A stretch of 41,291 nt of DNA from an uncultured Prevotella sp. (GTDB lineage: Bacteria; Bacteroidota; Bacteroidia; Bacteroidales; Bacteroidaceae): NCBI GenBank assembly GCA_900548585.1, contig URLI01000017.1, positions 1 through 41,291 of the forward strand, read 5' to 3'. Each line of letters opens with the position of its first letter. Position 1 is the first letter of the stretch. The notes under the pieces are model-generated. The model did not search any database, was not told where the DNA came from, and saw nothing but the letters and a program-made list of their open reading frames with translations. Below are positions 1-8,016 of this stretch, in pieces. Made by a program: the position numbers and the translations under genes.

Positions 1-537
1 ATGCCCTCTGAAAAGCTTCATCAGCTCCACTGTGCGGTTCACGTCGTAGCCGGCGCTGACAGGCCTGTTCACCTTATTTATATACTGCGCGCTGACGGTG
101 TCGAGTTTCGCGATGTTGTTGTCAACACGCATCAGCGCTTCGCGCACCTTGGCTATGTGCAGCATCGTTGCGTTGGTAAGCACGCTGACCTTCGCTTCCG
201 GGAAATACTTGTCGCGCAGCCGCAGCGTGTCGTCTATAACCCCGGCAAACTGCGGGTGGCACGTCGGCTCGCCGTTGCCTGAGAATGTCAGCACGTCAGG
301 TGCGGTCCCTGCGGATTTCATCTCTCTCAGCTTAGCCTCCAATGCCTCCGCCACCATACGCTGCGACGGTCTGTGCATCTGCGGCCTGCGTTCGGCATTG
401 AAACCGCATTCGCAGTAGATGCAGTCGAACGTGCAAATCTTGCCGTCACCTGGCATGAGGTTGATGCCGAGGCTGACCCCGAGCCGGCGGCTGACCACGG
501 GGCCGAATACCGGCGATTGATGAAGTGCGGTGCTCAT
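1..537 (-). CDS. Radical SAM protein, COG0731-like (3' end outside the window)
   Basis: The first 179 codons are present; the gene runs off the window edge at base 1. The protein begins MSTALHQSPVFGPVVSRRLG. It carries the radical SAM cluster motif CTFDCIYC (CX3CX2C) at about residues 34-41, so it should bind a [4Fe-4S] cluster and cleave S-adenosylmethionine. It also has SGNGEPT at about residue 87, typical of the COG0731 group related to wyosine-type tRNA enzymes. The substrate in Bacteroidota members of this group is not known to me. The ATG at 537 is chosen because the motif-bearing frame opens there and a TAACTTTG promoter box lies six bases upstream. It is transcribed divergently from ftsX. 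Radical SAM assignment is firm; the exact subfamily is less certain because the C-terminal half is missing. Confidence 0.85.
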   Translation of the reverse strand, partial: MSTALHQSPVFGPVVSRRLGVSLGINLMPGDGKICTFDCIYCECGFNAERRPQMHRPSQRMVAEALEAKLREMKSAGTAPDVLTFSGNGEPTCHPQFAGVIDDTLRLRDKYFPEAKVSVLTNATMLHIAKVREALMRVDNNIAKLDTVSAQYINKVNRPVSAGYDVNRTVELMKLFRGH

Positions 538-542
538 GCCGG

Positions 543-550
543 CAAAGTTA
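543..550 (-). promoter_or_regulatory. Promoter -7 box (TAACTTTG) for the radical SAM gene
   Basis: The minus strand reads TAACTTTG, matching the Bacteroidota -7 consensus TAnnTTTG. No clear TTTG is seen about 20 bp upstream. Only five bases separate the box from the ATG, so the transcript would be leaderless or nearly so. Inferred from sequence only. Confidence 0.5.
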
Positions 551-620
551 GCGAAATAAAACGTAACCAGCCAGTGAAAACAGTGAAAAGACATGCGTGG
601 CGTTAAAAGTGGTTAATCGC

Positions 621-651
621 TTGGCGCGGCATGTTTTTTTTAGTAATTTTG
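621..651 (+). promoter_or_regulatory. Promoter for the ftsX operon
   Basis: A -33-like TTGG at 621-624 and a -7 box TAATTTTG at 644-651 are separated by 19 bp, matching Bacteroidota promoter geometry. Transcription would start near 656, about 28 bases before the ftsX ATG. The region is divergent with the radical SAM promoter. Confidence 0.6.
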
Positions 652-683
652 CGGCAAATTAGGTGTGTTGCAGCCGAGGACAA

Positions 684-1562
684 ATGGTTAAGAAAAGAAA
701 CAAGTCAGGCAGGCGAGGCGGTCTGCAGGTAGTCACTTTATGTATAAGCACCGCGCTGGTGCTGATTTTGGTAGGGCTGGTTGTGCTGTCGGTACTTTCC
801 GCCCGCAACCTGTCGCAGTTGGTGAGGGAGGACCTCACCGTGACCTTGGTGTTGGCAGAAGACATCACAGAGCCGGAGGTGGCACAGATGAAGAAGTCGC
901 TCGAACACGAGCGATACGTCCGTCATGTGGAGTACATCAGCAAGGAACAGGTGCTGAAGGAAGAGACCAAGGCGATGGGAGCCGACCCGACGGACTTCGT
1001 CGGGTATAACTTCTACACAGCCTCGCTCGAGCTGAACCTGAAGGCCGACTATGCCAACCGCGACTCGATGAAGTGGATCGGCGCCGAGCTTAGGAAGCAC
1101 CGCAGGGTGAAAGACGTCGATTTCCAGCAGGACCTGATGGACAAGGTCAACAACAACATCGGCAAGGCGAGCCTCGTGCTGATTGTGCTTGCCGTGCTGC
1201 TCTCTATAATATCGTTCTCGCTGATCAACAACCACGTGCGCCTCGGGGTGTATGCCAGCCGTTTCAACATACACACGATGAAACTGGTGGGCGCGTCGTG
1301 GGGCTTCATCCGCCGGCCGTTCATCTGGCGCGCCATTGCCATCGGCGTGGTTGCCGCCGTGGTTGCCGTTGCCGTCCTCGGCGGCGCGGTGTATGCGTGG
1401 TATGTGCAGACACCAGGCATACTGAGCGTGATGACATGGGACGTGCTTGCCATAACCGGCGGCACGATGCTCCTGTTCGGGATAGTTATAACGACTTTCT
1501 GCAGCTATGTCTCGGTGAGCCGCTTCCTGCGGATGAAGGCAGGCGACCTATACAAGGTGTAG
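684..1562 (+). CDS. ftsX: Cell division protein FtsX (permease-like)
   Basis: A 292-residue inner-membrane protein of the FtsX family, partner of the FtsE ATPase, which links the divisome to cell-wall hydrolase activation. A short basic N terminus (MVKKRNKSGRRGG) is followed by a first membrane helix at about 15-40. A periplasmic domain with the order typical of FtsX follows, then three C-terminal helices in the FtsX/MacB-like arrangement ending LRMKAGDLYKV. The ATG at 684 is preferred over an in-frame TTG-like extension at 663 because a GAGGA sequence lies just upstream of it. ftsE is not adjacent; in many Bacteroidota ftsX heads this same run toward uppP. A promoter at 621-651 probably drives the following genes too. 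Confidence 0.95.
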   Translation: MVKKRNKSGRRGGLQVVTLCISTALVLILVGLVVLSVLSARNLSQLVREDLTVTLVLAEDITEPEVAQMKKSLEHERYVRHVEYISKEQVLKEETKAMGADPTDFVGYNFYTASLELNLKADYANRDSMKWIGAELRKHRRVKDVDFQQDLMDKVNNNIGKASLVLIVLAVLLSIISFSLINNHVRLGVYASRFNIHTMKLVGASWGFIRRPFIWRAIAIGVVAAVVAVAVLGGAVYAWYVQTPGILSVMTWDVLAITGGTMLLFGIVITTFCSYVSVSRFLRMKAGDLYKV

Positions 1563-1616
1563 GCGGCAGGCCGCTGCATACGCGCAAACAATAAAGACCA
1601 AACAAACAATATCACA

Positions 1617-1865
1617 ATGGATAAGAGAAACCTTGCCTTTGGCAAAATCAATTTCATCCTCCTCGCTGTTGGCGTCGCGGTAATCATCGCAGGCTTCCTG
1701 CTGATGAGCGGCCCGGGAACGACGGAACAGGCCTTCAATGCCGACATATTCAGCGCGACGCGCATAAAGGTGGCGCCGCTGGTGGCCTTCGCCGGCTTCG
1801 TGTCGATTATCGCGGCCATTCTCTACAAGCCCAGGAAGGAAAAAACACACGACGCCGAGGGATGA
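1617..1865 (+). CDS. DUF3098 family small membrane protein
   Basis: An 82-residue protein with two predicted membrane helices (about residues 11-31 and 52-69) and a charged tail ending KPRKEKTHDAEG. It starts MDKRNLAFGKINF, the motif typical of DUF3098, a Bacteroidota family found between ftsX and uppP. No biochemical function is known. It ends with an ATGA overlap into uppP, so the two are probably translationally coupled, and context suggests a role in the envelope or division. Length and position match the family. Confidence 0.85.
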   Translation: MDKRNLAFGKINFILLAVGVAVIIAGFLLMSGPGTTEQAFNADIFSATRIKVAPLVAFAGFVSIIAAILYKPRKEKTHDAEG

Positions 1866-2740
1866 CAATATTAGAAACGATCATCATCGCGGTAATAGAG
1901 GGGCTTACGGAGTTCCTGCCAGTGTCGTCAACGGGACACATGATAATCACCCAGAACCTTCTGGGCGTTTCCGACCGCATGCAGACCGACCCGGAACTGG
2001 CGGCATTCGTACACGCCTTCACGTTCATAATACAGTTCGGCGCGATACTCTCCGTGGTGTGCCTCTACCGGAAGAGGTTTTTCAGGACAGACAGGTCGCC
2101 TGCACCGCAGGGAGCCGGCGCATGGCAACGTCTGAGACACCGCTACCGCTTCTACTGGCTGCTGCTTGTCGGAGTGCTGCCCGCCGTTGTCATCGGACTG
2201 CTCGCCAAGAAGTCGGGTCTGCTCGACTGGCTGCTCGACAGCGTCGGCGTGGTGGCTGTGACACTCGTTCTGGGAGGCGTTTTCATGCTGTTCTGCGACC
2301 GCATATTCAACAATGGAAAGGAAGAGAACACAGTCAACGAGCGGCGCGCCTTCAACATAGGACTTTTCCAGTGCCTGTCGGTGATACCTGGCATGTCACG
2401 CTCGATGTCAACCATCGTGGGCGGGATGGCGCAGGGACTGACGCGTCGCAACGCCGCAGAGTTCTCGTTCTTCCTCGCCGTCCAGACAATGGCCGGGGCG
2501 ACACTGCTCGACCTGCTCGACCTGCTGAAGGAAGACGCGACGTGGGCAACCGGACACAACATTATGATGTTGCTCTTGGGAAGTGTAGTGGCGTTCTTCG
2601 TGGCATTGTTCGCGATGAAATGGTTCGTAGGATTCCTGTCGAAATACGGCTTCAAACTGTTCGGCATATACCGCATTGCCGTTGGAGGCATTATAATAAC
2701 ACTGCTCCTTACCGGGCATTCACTCGCAATGGTTGACTGA
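1862..2740 (+). CDS. uppP: Undecaprenyl-diphosphatase UppP (BacA family)
   Basis: An integral membrane phosphatase of 292 residues that dephosphorylates undecaprenyl diphosphate to recycle the lipid carrier for peptidoglycan and other surface polymers; loss or overproduction alters bacitracin sensitivity in other bacteria. Both family signatures are visible. The first is EGLTEFLPVSSTGH at 13-26, with the two conserved glutamates E13 and E17. The second is PGMSRS at 176-181, with the conserved arginine. Several hydrophobic helices follow. A modest hydrophilic insert (SPAPQGAGAWQR, about 79-90) lies between helices. The start overlaps the DUF3098 stop by four bases and the stop overlaps the truB start by one base, so this is a tight operon. 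Confidence 0.96.
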   Translation: MTILETIIIAVIEGLTEFLPVSSTGHMIITQNLLGVSDRMQTDPELAAFVHAFTFIIQFGAILSVVCLYRKRFFRTDRSPAPQGAGAWQRLRHRYRFYWLLLVGVLPAVVIGLLAKKSGLLDWLLDSVGVVAVTLVLGGVFMLFCDRIFNNGKEENTVNERRAFNIGLFQCLSVIPGMSRSMSTIVGGMAQGLTRRNAAEFSFFLAVQTMAGATLLDLLDLLKEDATWATGHNIMMLLLGSVVAFFVALFAMKWFVGFLSKYGFKLFGIYRIAVGGIIITLLLTGHSLAMVD

Positions 2741-3438
2741 TGAATTTCAGGGAAGGAGAAATCCTGTATATCGACAAGCCTTACCGCATGAGCAGCTTCG
2801 GCGCGCTGGCCCACATACGGTACTTGCTGACAAAGAGACTGGGACATAAGGTTAAGGTGGGGCACGCAGGGACGCTCGACCCACTTGCCACCGGCGTGCT
2901 GATACTATGCACGGGACGGGCAACGAAGCGCATCGAGGAACTGCAGGGGCGCACAAAGGAGTATGTCGCCACGCTGCAACTGGGCGCGACCACCGCAAGC
3001 TACGACATGGAACACCCCGTCGATGCCACATACCCCACCGCACACATAACACGCGAGCTCATTGAAGAGACGCTACGGCAGTTCGCCGGAGACATCGAGC
3101 AGGTGCCGCCGGCATACAGCGCGTGCAACGTGAAGGGAGAGAGGGCATACAGCCTGATGAGGAAAGGACAGGAGGTGACACTGAAGGCGAAGACCGTGAG
3201 GATAGACGAGGTGGAGCTGCAGAAGTTCGACAGCGAGAGTATGCAGGCCGTGATACGCGTGGTTTGCGGCAAGGGCACCTACATCCGGTCGCTGGCACGC
3301 GACATCGGCAGGGCTATAGGCAGCGGCGCATACCTCACGGCACTGCGGCGCACGAGGGTCGGCGACGCTACAACAGACCAGTGCCACACGCTCGACTCGT
3401 TCAAGCAGTGGCTCGACAACCAGACCATCGAGGGATGA
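2740..3438 (+). CDS. truB: tRNA pseudouridine(55) synthase TruB
   Basis: Converts U55 of the tRNA T-loop to pseudouridine. The 232-residue protein opens with the family pattern EGEILYIDKPYRMSSF. It has the catalytic motif GHAGTLDPLATG with the nucleophilic aspartate at about residue 47, plus KGTYIRSLARDIG near the C-terminal third. It lacks a C-terminal PUA-like extension, which is usual for the short Bacteroidota form. Its ATG shares a base with the uppP stop (TGATG), a coupling arrangement seen twice in this operon. The assignment is secure. Confidence 0.96.
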   Translation: MNFREGEILYIDKPYRMSSFGALAHIRYLLTKRLGHKVKVGHAGTLDPLATGVLILCTGRATKRIEELQGRTKEYVATLQLGATTASYDMEHPVDATYPTAHITRELIEETLRQFAGDIEQVPPAYSACNVKGERAYSLMRKGQEVTLKAKTVRIDEVELQKFDSESMQAVIRVVCGKGTYIRSLARDIGRAIGSGAYLTALRRTRVGDATTDQCHTLDSFKQWLDNQTIEG

Positions 3439-3507
3439 GCGGCAAGCCGCCATGACACGGTGGGACATTATTAAATTCAAAGGAAAGGACAAATCACTAT
3501 ATTAAAG

Positions 3508-4626
3508 ATGAAACTATCGCAATTCAAATTCAAAATGCCGGAAGAACAACTGGCACTGCACCCGTCGTACCATCGCGACGAGTGCCGCCTGATGATCCTG
3601 CACCGAAAGTCGAAGAAGATAGACATGTATAAAACCGGCAAGAACGGCGAACCGCTGAAAGACAAGGACGGCAACCCCGAATTCCTCGATTTCCGCAATG
3701 TGCTCGACCATTTCGACGAGGGGGACACGTTCGTCTTCAACGACACCAAGGTGTTCCCGGCGAGGCTCTTCGGCACAAAGGAAAAAACTGATGCAAAAAT
3801 CGAGGTGTTCCTGCTGCGCGAACTGAACCAGGAGATGCGCCTGTGGGACGTGCTCGTGGAACCGGCACGCAAAATCAGGATTGGCAACAAACTGTTCTTC
3901 GACGAGTCGGGGACAATGGTGGCAGAGGTCATCGACAACACCACAAGCCGGGGACGCACACTGCGCTTCCTATATGAATGCCCACACGAGGAGTTCAAAC
4001 GCGAGCTGTTCGCATTAGGCGAGTCACCGCTGCCACGCTATATCGTTGAGAAAAGACCGGCTGAGCCGGACGACCTCAAGAACTTCCAGTGCATATTCGC
4101 GAAGAACGAGGGAGCCGTGACGGCACCAGCCGCCGGACTGCATTTCAGCCGCGAGATGATGAAGCGCATGGAGATAATCGGAATAAACTTCGCGTACATC
4201 ACGCTGCACTGCGGACTGGGGAATTTCCATGACATAGAGGTGGAGGACCTCACGAAACACAAGATGGACTCGGAACAGATGATCATCAACGGTGACGCCT
4301 GCCGGATTGTCAACGAGACGAAAAAAGCCGGGAAGCACATCTGCGCCGTTGGGACGAGTGTGCTGAAGGCAACGGAGACCGCCGTCGGAACAGACGGGCT
4401 GCTGAAGGAATATGGGGGATGGACCAACAAGTTCATATTCCCGCCATACGACATTGTCCTTGCAGACTCGATGATTGCCAACTTCTACCACCCATACTCG
4501 ACACTGCTCATGTCAACGGCGGCGTTCGGAGGGTATGACCTCGTCATGGAGGCCTACGACATTGCCGTGAAAAACGGCTATCGCTTCGGGTGCTACGGCG
4601 ACGCGATGCTTATTCTCGACGACTGA
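3508..4626 (+). CDS. queA: tRNA preQ1(34) S-adenosylmethionine ribosyltransferase-isomerase QueA
   Basis: Transfers the ribose of S-adenosylmethionine to 7-aminomethyl-7-deazaguanine at tRNA position 34, giving epoxyqueuosine. The 372-residue protein has family hallmarks in order: N-terminal PEEQLALHPSYHRDECRL, FNDTKVFPARL at about 76-86, NEGAVTAPAAGLHFS at about 200-214, then YITLHCGLGNF, HKMDSEQ and a C-terminal RFGCYGDAML. It is slightly longer than many homologues owing to a hydrophilic loop (TGKNGEPLKDKDGNPEF), common in Bacteroidota. It lies 69 bp after truB with no obvious promoter, so it is probably cotranscribed. Its stop overlaps the folK start by one base. Confidence 0.96.
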   Translation: MKLSQFKFKMPEEQLALHPSYHRDECRLMILHRKSKKIDMYKTGKNGEPLKDKDGNPEFLDFRNVLDHFDEGDTFVFNDTKVFPARLFGTKEKTDAKIEVFLLRELNQEMRLWDVLVEPARKIRIGNKLFFDESGTMVAEVIDNTTSRGRTLRFLYECPHEEFKRELFALGESPLPRYIVEKRPAEPDDLKNFQCIFAKNEGAVTAPAAGLHFSREMMKRMEIIGINFAYITLHCGLGNFHDIEVEDLTKHKMDSEQMIINGDACRIVNETKKAGKHICAVGTSVLKATETAVGTDGLLKEYGGWTNKFIFPPYDIVLADSMIANFYHPYSTLLMSTAAFGGYDLVMEAYDIAVKNGYRFGCYGDAMLILDD

Positions 4627-5033
4627 TGCACACGGTTTATCTAAGCCTCGGGAGCAACCTCGGCAACAGGGAGGAAAACCTGACGAGGGCTATGGACGAA
4701 ATAGAAAAGTTGATCGGCAAGATTGTGCGCCGGTCAACTTTTCACATCACCGAGCCATGGGGCTTCCGCTCTGACAATCTCTTCGTGAACGCCGCAGTGT
4801 GCTGTCAAACAGAACATTCCCCGAGAGGAGTGCTCGTACTGACTCAGGAAATCGAGCGCGGCATGGGAAGGGAAAATAAATCGGCCGGCGGGAATTACAG
4901 CGACCGGATAATAGACATAGACATTTTGTACTATGACGACATAACGGTGGATGAGCCAGACCTGAAAATCCCGCACCCACACATAAATGAACGCGACTTC
5001 GTGATGAAGCCACTGCGGGAAATCATGGAATGA
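4626..5033 (+). CDS. folK: 2-amino-4-hydroxy-6-hydroxymethyldihydropteridine diphosphokinase FolK
   Basis: Catalyses ATP-dependent pyrophosphorylation of 6-hydroxymethyl-7,8-dihydropterin in folate synthesis. The 135-residue protein begins MHTVYLSLGSNLGNREENL, the HPPK signature. It contains the catalytic segment DRIIDIDILYY, with the metal-binding DID aspartates, and IPHPHINERDFV, all typical. The ATG at 4626 is used because it overlaps the queA stop (TGATG) and the conserved N terminus begins exactly there; an upstream in-frame ATG at 4590 lies inside queA and adds unrelated residues. folE, an earlier pterin-pathway gene, is at 21363. Confidence 0.95.
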   Translation: MHTVYLSLGSNLGNREENLTRAMDEIEKLIGKIVRRSTFHITEPWGFRSDNLFVNAAVCCQTEHSPRGVLVLTQEIERGMGRENKSAGGNYSDRIIDIDILYYDDITVDEPDLKIPHPHINERDFVMKPLREIME

Positions 5034-5121
5034 CCGCAAAAGAAACATAACACGACAAAACGTCACACCCGCATTCCACACACTCCACACCAGATTTTTT
5101 TGAATAAAAAAAATCAATTTG

Positions 5122-5153
5122 TTTGGATGTTTGGAGTGATTATGCTATCTTTG
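5122..5153 (+). promoter_or_regulatory. Promoter for rsmI
   Basis: TTTG at 5122-5125, a 20-bp spacer and TATCTTTG at 5146-5153 match the Bacteroidota consensus very well. The box ends nine bases before the rsmI ATG at 5163, so the mRNA leader would be only a few bases. This placement also argues against a translation start upstream at 5100. Confidence 0.75.
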
Positions 5154-5162
5154 TCGCGGAAT

Positions 5163-5834
5163 ATGGGCATCTTATATGTTGTTCCCACGCCTGTGGGAAA
5201 TATGGAGGACATGACATTCCGGGCTGTCAAAGTGCTTAAGGAGGCCGACCTGATACTCGCAGAGGACACCCGCACGTCGGGCAACCTGCTCAGGCATTTC
5301 GACATACACAACCGGCTGATGTCGCACCACAAGTTCAACGAGCACGGGACAAGCGCCGCCATTGTGGACAGGATGCGAGCCGGGGAAACGGTGGCGCTGA
5401 TAAGCGATGCAGGCACGCCGGGGATAAGCGACCCAGGGTTCTATCTCGTGCGCGAGGCGGTCAGCGCCGGCATAGAGGTGCAGTGCCTGCCGGGGGCAAC
5501 GGCATTGATACCAGCCCTCGTTTCGAGCGGACTGCCATGCGACCGCTTCTGCTTCGAGGGCTTCCTGCCGCAGAAGAAAGGACGGCAGTCGCGCATAAGG
5601 GATCTTGCCGGCGAGACGCGCACAATGGTATTCTACGAGTCGCCATACCGCCTGCAGAAGTTGCTCGGGCAACTCGCCGCAGAGTTCGGAGAAGACCGCA
5701 GGGTGAGTGTATGCCGGGAAATATCCAAACTGCACGAGGAGAGCGTGCGTGGCACGATAGCCAATGTGACGGCTCATTTCGCGGAACACGAACCGCGCGG
5801 AGAGTTTGTAGTGGTGGTGGCAGGCCGCGAGTGA
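5163..5834 (+). CDS. rsmI: 16S rRNA (cytidine(1402)-2'-O)-methyltransferase RsmI
   Basis: An S-adenosylmethionine-dependent methyltransferase that 2'-O-methylates C1402 in the decoding centre of 16S rRNA. The 223-residue protein has the tetrapyrrole-methylase fold: N-terminal GILYVVPTPVGNMEDMTFRA, AEDTRTSGNLL at about 34-44, LISDAGTPGISDPG at about 78-91, LPGATALIPALVSSGLP and FEGFLP. The start at 5163 is chosen over 5100 because the family begins at this point and a strong promoter lies between the two. A short in-frame upstream extension is A+T-rich and unlike coding sequence. The gene probably has its own transcript with almost no leader. Confidence 0.95.
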   Translation: MGILYVVPTPVGNMEDMTFRAVKVLKEADLILAEDTRTSGNLLRHFDIHNRLMSHHKFNEHGTSAAIVDRMRAGETVALISDAGTPGISDPGFYLVREAVSAGIEVQCLPGATALIPALVSSGLPCDRFCFEGFLPQKKGRQSRIRDLAGETRTMVFYESPYRLQKLLGQLAAEFGEDRRVSVCREISKLHEESVRGTIANVTAHFAEHEPRGEFVVVVAGRE

Positions 5835-5890
5835 ATGTTTTTAATAATACATTATATCAGATAATTAAAAAATCTAAAATTTATAAAGAC

Positions 5891-6736
5891 ATGAAGAAAT
5901 TATTGTTTTTCGCAGTCTGCCTTACGGCATTGGCAGCATGTACAGGCAACAAGGTTTCTGATGCGCCGGGAGCAACGATGAGCGACTCGCTGCAAAGGAT
6001 TGTTGAGCAGAAAGAGAATGAAATCAATGATATCATGGGGACACTCAATGACATCAACGATGGTTTGCGTGAGATAAGCGAGGCTGAAGGACGTGTCACG
6101 CTTGCCAAAGCAGGCGAGGGAGCCGACAGCAAGCAGAAAATCAAGGAGGACATAAAGTTCATTCAGGAACGTATGAGCCAGAACAGGGAACTGTTAGACA
6201 AACTGCGCAAGCAACTGCGCGAGAGCACGTTCAAGGGAGACCAGCTGAAGCGCACGATGGAGAACCTGACGAGACAACTCGAGCAGAAGGACGCTGAACT
6301 GCAGAAAATGCGCGAGGAACTCGACAAGAAGGACATACACATATCGGAACTCGACGAGACAATATCGAACCTGAACACCGACGTGAGCAACCTAAAGACG
6401 GACAACGCGCAGAAGAACTCCACAATCAACAACCAGGACCGACAGCTCAACACTGCATGGTTCGTGTATGGCACGAAGAAGGAACTCAAGGAGCAGGGCA
6501 TAATTGACGGCAGGCGAGTGCTGCGCGGCAACTTCAACAAGAGTTACTTCACAAAGATTGACATCCGGGTGCAGAAGGAAATAAAACTCTACTCAAACAA
6601 GGCAGAGATGAAGACATCGCACCCGTCGAGCAGTTACGTTCTCGAGAAAGACGCAAAGGGACAGTACATACTGCGGATAACAGACCCGCAGACATTCTGG
6701 AGCACGAGCAAGTATCTGGTGATAGAAGTGAGATAA
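5891..6736 (+). CDS. Coiled-coil lipoprotein, Cbp1-like
   Basis: A 281-residue exported protein. A signal peptide with lipobox LAAC puts the lipidated cysteine at about residue 17. A long charged, heptad-rich region (about 30-180) predicts a coiled coil built on patterns such as QLEQKDAELQKMREELDKKD. A compact C-terminal domain follows, beginning LNTAWFVYGTKKELKEQGII and ending STSKYLVIEV. This layout resembles Bacteroidota proteins annotated as Cbp1-family collagen-binding adhesins; I recall this only as a family resemblance, so adhesion is an inference. The ATG at 5891 is used because it begins the signal peptide. A much longer in-frame extension back into rsmI (to 5483) is not credible. 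It lies 56 bp after rsmI. Confidence 0.85.
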   Translation: MKKLLFFAVCLTALAACTGNKVSDAPGATMSDSLQRIVEQKENEINDIMGTLNDINDGLREISEAEGRVTLAKAGEGADSKQKIKEDIKFIQERMSQNRELLDKLRKQLRESTFKGDQLKRTMENLTRQLEQKDAELQKMREELDKKDIHISELDETISNLNTDVSNLKTDNAQKNSTINNQDRQLNTAWFVYGTKKELKEQGIIDGRRVLRGNFNKSYFTKIDIRVQKEIKLYSNKAEMKTSHPSSSYVLEKDAKGQYILRITDPQTFWSTSKYLVIEVR

Positions 6737-6746
6737 GGCTTGGTTC

Positions 6747-6767
6747 AGGAGAGAGTCATCCTCTCCT
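6747..6767. terminator. Possible shared terminator hairpin between lipoprotein gene and tadA
   Basis: AGGAGAG (6747-6753) pairs perfectly with CTCTCCT (6761-6767) across a 7-base loop, in the gap between two convergent genes and overlapping the tadA 3' end. There is no U-tract on either side, so termination efficiency is doubtful. Confidence 0.35.
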
Positions 6768-7208
6768 TGCCGAGAAGAAGTCAGTCATCAGTTGGCGGCA
6801 TTCCTCCCCGAGGATGCCGCCAACTGCGTTTGCGCGGGGATGCAGTGCGGCAGGCGCGTATTTCCGGTAGCCGCGTTTCACGTCCTGTGCGCCATAAACA
6901 ATCCTGGGTATCTGCGCCCAACCTATCGCGCCGGCGCACATCGGGCATGGCTCCACTGTGACATACAGCGTGCAGCCCGTGAGATACTTGCCGCCAAGCG
7001 CATTCTCGGCGGCCGTTATCGCGAGCATCTCGGCGTGTGCGGTGACGTCGTTCAGCGTCTCTGTCATGTTGTGGGCGCGCGCCACCACCCGCCCGACGGC
7101 TACGATAACCGCCCCGACGGGTATCTCGCCCTCTGCCGATGCCTGACGCGCCTCTTCGAGTGCGAGCCGCATGAAGTGCTCGTCTGTCCTTATCACCTCG
7201 TTTCCCAT
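6756..7208 (-). CDS. tadA: tRNA-specific adenosine deaminase TadA
   Basis: Deaminates A34 to inosine in the anticodon wobble position (tRNA-Arg in other bacteria). The 150-residue protein has the zinc cytidine-deaminase signature: HAE at 58-60 (H58 ligand, E60 proton shuttle) and PCPMC at 87-91 (C88 and C91 ligands). GEIPVGAV at about 27-34 and GAIGWAQIPRIVYGA are also typical. It lies 34 bp downstream of the lpxA-like gene on the same strand, probably cotranscribed, and converges on the coiled-coil lipoprotein gene. Family length is normal. Confidence 0.95.
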   Translation of the reverse strand: MGNEVIRTDEHFMRLALEEARQASAEGEIPVGAVIVAVGRVVARAHNMTETLNDVTAHAEMLAITAAENALGGKYLTGCTLYVTVEPCPMCAGAIGWAQIPRIVYGAQDVKRGYRKYAPAALHPRANAVGGILGEECRQLMTDFFSARRG

Positions 7209-7242
7209 AGTGCAAAGGGAGTGCGTGCGGTTACGGCGCAGG

Positions 7243-8016
7243 CTAAATCTTGCTGATGATGCCGAGTTTCGTGTCGCGTATGAAAGAAATTATGTTGCGT
7301 ATTTCCTCGCTGTCCGGCACCTGTTCCTCCACCTGATTCACCTCATCGAACACGTTGGACTGTCCATGGAATACCAGTCTGTATGCATTGGCGATGTGCC
7401 TCTGCGTCTTCTCGCCAATGCCTTGGCTTGAAAGGACCTGCGAGTTCAGTCCCCCGTATCTTGTCGGGTTGCCGTTGGCTACTATGTACGGCGGCACGTC
7501 CTTGCTGATGCGGCATCCGCTGCTTACCATTGCCGCCCTGCCTACCCGCACGCCAGGGTTTGCGATGACGTTGGACGAGAGGATGGCGCTGTCATGAATT
7601 TCGCAGTTGCCGGCAACCTTCGCCCCATACCCAAAGACGCACCTGTCACCGACCATGGTGTCGTGTGAGATATGCACGCCCTCGAGTATAAAGTTGTTGT
7701 TTCCGATGGTTGTCACGCCATCCCCATAGGTGGCGCGGTTGATTACCACGTTCTCGCGTATCACATTGTCGTCGCCGATTTCCACGCGCGTAGTGTCCCC
7801 GCGGTAGTTGAAGTCCTGCGGCACCGCGCCAATCACCGTTGCCTGATACACCTTGTTCCTCTTTCCAAGCGTGGAGCCGCTCATTATGCTCACGAATGGA
7901 TAGATTACACATCCATCCCCGACAACAACGTCATCCTCTATGTAAACGAATGGATATATCGTCACTCCACTGCCTATCTTAGCCTTTGGGCTTATCACTG
8001 CTTTGTCGCTTATCAT
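7243..8016 (-). CDS. LpxA-type UDP-GlcNAc O-acyltransferase, divergent paralogue
   Basis: A left-handed parallel beta-helix acyltransferase of 257 residues. Hexapeptide repeats run from about 2 to 175, with an LpxA-like C-terminal helical part (IANAYRLVFHGQSNVFDEV). The family active site is visible as HISHD at 115-119, with H118 equivalent to the catalytic H125 of E. coli LpxA; QDFNYRGDTTRVEIG and DVPPYIVANGNP also match. However, aligned by spacing to the E. coli enzyme, H144 becomes N137 and the H160-Q161 pair becomes N153-P154, residues otherwise strongly kept in LpxA. The canonical Bacteroidota lpxA lies with lpxC-fabZ elsewhere, so this is probably a second acyltransferase with altered donor or acceptor. 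The symbol is withheld for that reason. Confidence 0.8.
   Translation of the reverse strand: MISDKAVISPKAKIGSGVTIYPFVYIEDDVVVGDGCVIYPFVSIMSGSTLGKRNKVYQATVIGAVPQDFNYRGDTTRVEIGDDNVIRENVVINRATYGDGVTTIGNNNFILEGVHISHDTMVGDRCVFGYGAKVAGNCEIHDSAILSSNVIANPGVRVGRAAMVSSGCRISKDVPPYIVANGNPTRYGGLNSQVLSSQGIGEKTQRHIANAYRLVFHGQSNVFDEVNQVEEQVPDSEEIRNIISFIRDTKLGIISKI

Noticed and set aside
5483..5890. Long in-frame extension of the coiled-coil lipoprotein
   Set aside because: It overlaps rsmI in another frame and would bury the clear lipoprotein signal peptide at 5891.
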